Assembly: GCA_913064995.1 (NCBI GenBank)
Contig: CAJYBL010000016.1
Location: 1 to 16,519, forward strand
DNA from: an uncultured Alphaproteobacteria bacterium
GTDB taxonomy: Bacteria; Pseudomonadota; Alphaproteobacteria; Puniceispirillales; Puniceispirillaceae
Direction: 5' to 3'
Length of the DNA stretch: 16,519 bases
Every line of letters begins with the position of its first letter. The stretch's first letter is position 1. Shown piece by piece: positions 14,695 through 16,519 of this stretch. The notes beneath the pieces were generated by a model. The model worked only from the letters and a program-made list of their open reading frames with translations. It was not told the origin of the DNA and searched no databases. The position numbers were made by a program, and so were the translations under genes.

Positions 14695-15066
14695 CTACAC
14701 TGCCAGCCATAGTGTGGCCGTAACCAGAACGGTCAGGCCAAGCACAAGATAGCCGCTTTGATAGACCTGTTTGATTTCAAGCCCAATGCGCAAATCCCAC
14801 ATTAAATGGCGGATGCCATTCAGCCCGTGATAAACAAGCGCTAGCGAATAACCTAAAACAACCAACTGCCCAAGCGGATGCTGAATGGCATCGGCAACCG
14901 GGTTAAAAGCCGTCGTCCCAGCGGCCAAGGCCACAAGCCATAGCGCCACAAGCAAGCTTCCCGTTGCCAATACCGCGCCACTTGCCCGATGCATAATCGA
15001 CATCACTGATGTCAATTGTGGGCGGTAAACCTGCAGATGCGGTGATAATGGGCGCGGCTTTGCCAT
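14695..15066 (-). CDS. sdhC: Succinate dehydrogenase cytochrome b556 subunit
   Basis: SdhC is the larger membrane anchor of complex II. The 123-residue protein has the family start MAKPRPLSPHLQVYRPQ. SIMHRASG at about residues 23-30 has S23 and R27 in the positions of the E. coli quinone-site Ser27 and Arg31. YHGLNGIRHLMWD contains the heme ligand H80. Three membrane segments are visible at about 28-50, 64-86 and 103-122. ATG 15066 is preferred over an in-frame TTG at 15081 because the protein then matches the family start and GAGGA lies five bases upstream. It is the first gene of a long leftward block, so the regulatory region on its right probably controls at least sdhCDAB. Confidence 0.95.
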   Translation of the reverse strand: MAKPRPLSPHLQVYRPQLTSVMSIMHRASGAVLATGSLLVALWLVALAAGTTAFNPVADAIQHPLGQLVVLGYSLALVYHGLNGIRHLMWDLRIGLEIKQVYQSGYLVLGLTVLVTATLWLAV

Positions 15067-15104
15067 TGGAATCCTCGACAAGGGTTGTCAAAACGAAAAG
15101 GCAG

Positions 15105-15118
15105 GCGCAACGTTGCGC
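15105..15118. promoter_or_regulatory. 14-base perfect palindrome in the sdhC leader
   Basis: GCGCAACGTTGCGC is a perfect palindrome starting 39 bases before the sdhC ATG. As DNA it could be a dimeric-repressor operator just downstream of the predicted transcription start. As RNA it can form a five-base-pair stem with an ACGT loop in the 5' leader. The regulator is not known. Confidence 0.4.
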
Positions 15119-15129
15119 TCAACTTATGT

Positions 15130-15160
15130 TTTATATGTGTTATTGATAATCAATAGTCAA
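15130..15160 (-). promoter_or_regulatory. Candidate promoter of the sdhCDAB operon
   Basis: On the minus strand TTGACT (15155-15160) is a five-of-six match to the -35 consensus. TATAAA (15130-15135) is a five-of-six match to the -10, but the spacing is a long 19 bases. An alternative CATATA gives 17 bases with a poorer match. The AT-rich setting ahead of the first sdh gene supports a promoter here, but the precise elements are uncertain. Confidence 0.4.
15142..15154. promoter_or_regulatory. Inverted repeat between the -35 and -10 of the sdh promoter
   Basis: ATTGAT-A-ATCAAT is a perfect 6+1+6 inverted repeat lying inside the predicted sdhC promoter spacer, a position where a bound regulator would block or reshape transcription. 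The core TGATAATCA somewhat resembles a half of the Fur-type GATAAT repeats. Fur or a related iron regulator is only a suggestion. Confidence 0.4.
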
Positions 15161-15196
15161 TGTGTGAGCAAAAAACAGATGGTCAAATTGATCAGC

Positions 15197-15220
15197 TTTA
15201 CCACCCATCCTGCTGGTAAA
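15197..15220. promoter_or_regulatory. Spaced inverted repeat upstream of pdxY
   Basis: TTTACCA and TGGTAAA are perfect 7-base inverted arms separated by 10 bases, so their centres lie 17 bases apart (nearly two helical turns). This is a common layout for a dimeric regulator. The repeat lies between the sdh promoter and the pdxY promoter candidate and could serve either gene. Confidence 0.4.
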
Positions 15221-15226
15221 CGCAAA

Positions 15227-15254
15227 TTGGCATTTTCCGGCACATTGATCTGAT
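15227..15254 (+). promoter_or_regulatory. Candidate promoter of pdxY
   Basis: TTGGCA (15227-15232) and TCTGAT (15249-15254) are separated by 16 bases, matching five and four of the six consensus positions. Transcription would start about 40 bases before the pdxY ATG. It was found by eye and is uncertain. Confidence 0.3.
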
Positions 15255-15300
15255 TTGATTGCAATTGCCTTTTGCCAAAAAGCACGTCAAAACAGAATTC

Positions 15301-16152
15301 ATGGAACAGATCCTATCAATTCAATCAGCGGTAACGCTTGGCTTTGTCGGAAATAGCGTTGCCGGACCAGTCATCACGCATCTTAGGCATCACCCGCTTT
15401 TGGTTGATAGCGTCACGCTTGCCGCCCATCCGGGCTATGGTTTGGTGGCTGGTGACAAAATACCAGATGATATTTTCAGCAGCATTTTAAACGCCTTGCC
15501 GCCTTTGGGCGCGCTACCCCATATTGGAGCGGTGATCACTGGCTATCTTGGCGCGCCATCGCAAATTGACCCGATCACTAAGCTAATCACCACATGGCAG
15601 GCAGAACGGCCAAAAGGGCATTATGTGCTTGATCCGGTTCTTGGCGATAATGGCCGAATCTACGTTGATAAAGGCCTTGTTAGCGCCATGCGTGACCAGC
15701 TATTGCCACTTGCCAGCTTTGTGACACCAAATCAGTTTGAGCTGCAATTGCTATCAGGGCTAGATGTTTATGATATCGCCAGTGCTGATGCCGCCGCGCT
15801 GCATCTACTCGATCAAAACCCACATTTGAATGGCGTTGTTGAAACTGGAATCAGCACGCCTCAAGGCCGCGTTCATGACCGTCTGGTCAGCCGTTATGAT
15901 CTTGTCGATCTTGCCTATGCCAAGCGCGCGGCAGGCATTGCCGGTAGCGGCGATTTGCTAACCGTCATTTTGACAAGCTGGCTTGCTGCAGGCATGTCTT
16001 TCAAAGACAGCTTTATCGCTGCCAGCGGGCAGGCGCATGACATCATCGATCAAAGCACCGGCCATCTGGAAATTGCACTTCTGGAAAATCTTCACCGGTT
16101 GACGCCAATCACCAAAACCGCGTCAACCGTGAAATTAGATGGCTTGGCCTAG
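15301..16152 (+). CDS. pdxY: Pyridoxal kinase, PdxY/PdxK type
   Basis: This enzyme phosphorylates pyridoxal (and possibly related vitamers) in the salvage route to pyridoxal phosphate. The 283-residue protein is a ribokinase-fold kinase of PdxY length. SIQSAVTLGFVGNSVAG at residues 6-22 binds the vitamer. DPVLGDNGRIYV at 111-122 is the family signature. TPNQFELQLLSG at 142-153 follows, and the anion-hole motif GIAGSGDLL has the catalytic base D218. The usual GTGD is GSGD here, a conservative change. The frame extends back to a TTG at 15259, but ATG 15301 gives the normal N-terminus. No good Shine-Dalgarno sequence is seen (only ACAGA). It diverges from sdhC and converges on asd, sharing a four-base CTAG at their stops. 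PdxK, ThiD or another vitamer kinase is possible but fits less well. Confidence 0.92.
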   Translation: MEQILSIQSAVTLGFVGNSVAGPVITHLRHHPLLVDSVTLAAHPGYGLVAGDKIPDDIFSSILNALPPLGALPHIGAVITGYLGAPSQIDPITKLITTWQAERPKGHYVLDPVLGDNGRIYVDKGLVSAMRDQLLPLASFVTPNQFELQLLSGLDVYDIASADAAALHLLDQNPHLNGVVETGISTPQGRVHDRLVSRYDLVDLAYAKRAAGIAGSGDLLTVILTSWLAAGMSFKDSFIAASGQAHDIIDQSTGHLEIALLENLHRLTPITKTASTVKLDGLA

Positions 16153-16519
16153 CGGCCGCTAAGCTTGCGCTCGGCAAATAATTCAGCAACCTGAACCGAA
16201 TTCAACGCCGCGCCTTTGCGCAAATTGTCTGACACGCACCAAAACACCATGCCATTTGGAACCGTTGGATCTTGGCGAATACGGCTGATATAAACCGCAT
16301 CTTCGCCAGCCGCCTCATGCGGCGTCACATAACCTTCATTGGCACGGTGATCGACAACAATCACGCCAGGGGCATTTTCCAGCAACGAGCGGACAGCCTT
16401 TTCGGTCATTGGCTTATCTGTCTCGATGAAAACCGCTTCGCTATGGCCAACAAAAACCGGTATCCGCACACAATGCGCAACAAGCTCGATTGCCGGATCA
16501 AGACGCTCGTTGGTTTCGG
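16149..16519 (-). CDS. asd: Aspartate-semialdehyde dehydrogenase, C-terminal part, cut by window edge
   Basis: The enzyme reduces aspartyl phosphate to aspartate semialdehyde with NADPH, the branch point to lysine/diaminopimelate, threonine and methionine. Only the last 122 residues are visible, entering the window in frame at ETNERLDPAIELV. The family signature HCVRIPVFVGHSEAVFIE holds the substrate-binding arginine and catalytic histidine region. DPTVPNGMVFWCVSDNLRKGAALNSVQVAE is the conserved cofactor and dimer-contact end. The catalytic cysteine lies outside the window. The stop TAG overlaps the convergent pdxY stop. An N-acetyl-glutamyl-phosphate reductase is excluded by the GHSEAV and DNLRKGAA motifs. 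Confidence 0.95.
   Translation of the reverse strand, partial: ETNERLDPAIELVAHCVRIPVFVGHSEAVFIETDKPMTEKAVRSLLENAPGVIVVDHRANEGYVTPHEAAGEDAVYISRIRQDPTVPNGMVFWCVSDNLRKGAALNSVQVAELFAERKLSGR

Noticed and set aside
14225..14752. Plus-strand open frame of 175 codons opposite sdhD
   Set aside because: Antisense to sdhD and the sdhC end; very His/Arg/Asn-rich, as expected from the complement of membrane-protein codons.

Overview
The window is a chromosomal segment of a bacterium, most likely an alphaproteobacterium of moderate GC content. The evidence is the priA / transaldolase / DUF484 / xerC neighbourhood, an sdhCDAB operon on the same strand as an LDH-type mdh and sucAB-lpd, and an AFG1/ZapE ATPase next to mdh. 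A marine lineage such as SAR116 would fit, but that is a guess from gene order and composition only. No phage, transposon, CRISPR array, rRNA or tRNA was seen.

Left part (1-3323): the 5' part of priA runs leftward off the window. Divergent from it is a rightward set: a TalC-type transaldolase, a DUF484 protein and xerC. The last two overlap by four bases and are surely co-translated.

Middle (3370-15066): an 11.7 kb single-strand block, transcribed leftward, of sdhC-sdhD-sdhA-sdhB-zapE-mdh-sucA-sucB-lpd. It encodes succinate dehydrogenase (complex II), malate dehydrogenase and the three components of the 2-oxoglutarate dehydrogenase complex, with the divisome/quality-control ATPase ZapE embedded. 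In many alphaproteobacteria sucC and sucD lie between mdh and sucA. Here that space is only about 240 bases and holds no sucCD. The central part of sucA also looks different in base composition and codon choice from both its flanks, which suggests recombination at this locus.

Right part (15067-16519): a divergent regulatory region with several inverted repeats separates sdhC from a pyridoxal kinase gene (pdxY type). That gene runs into the 3' end of asd (aspartate-semialdehyde dehydrogenase, cut by the window edge). The two convergent genes share a CTAG in which each strand reads its own TAG stop.

The window is mostly conserved core metabolism and DNA maintenance, and I found no novel multi-gene system. 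The points most worth a second look are the missing sucCD with the mosaic sucA, and the palindrome-rich sdhC/pdxY intergenic region.
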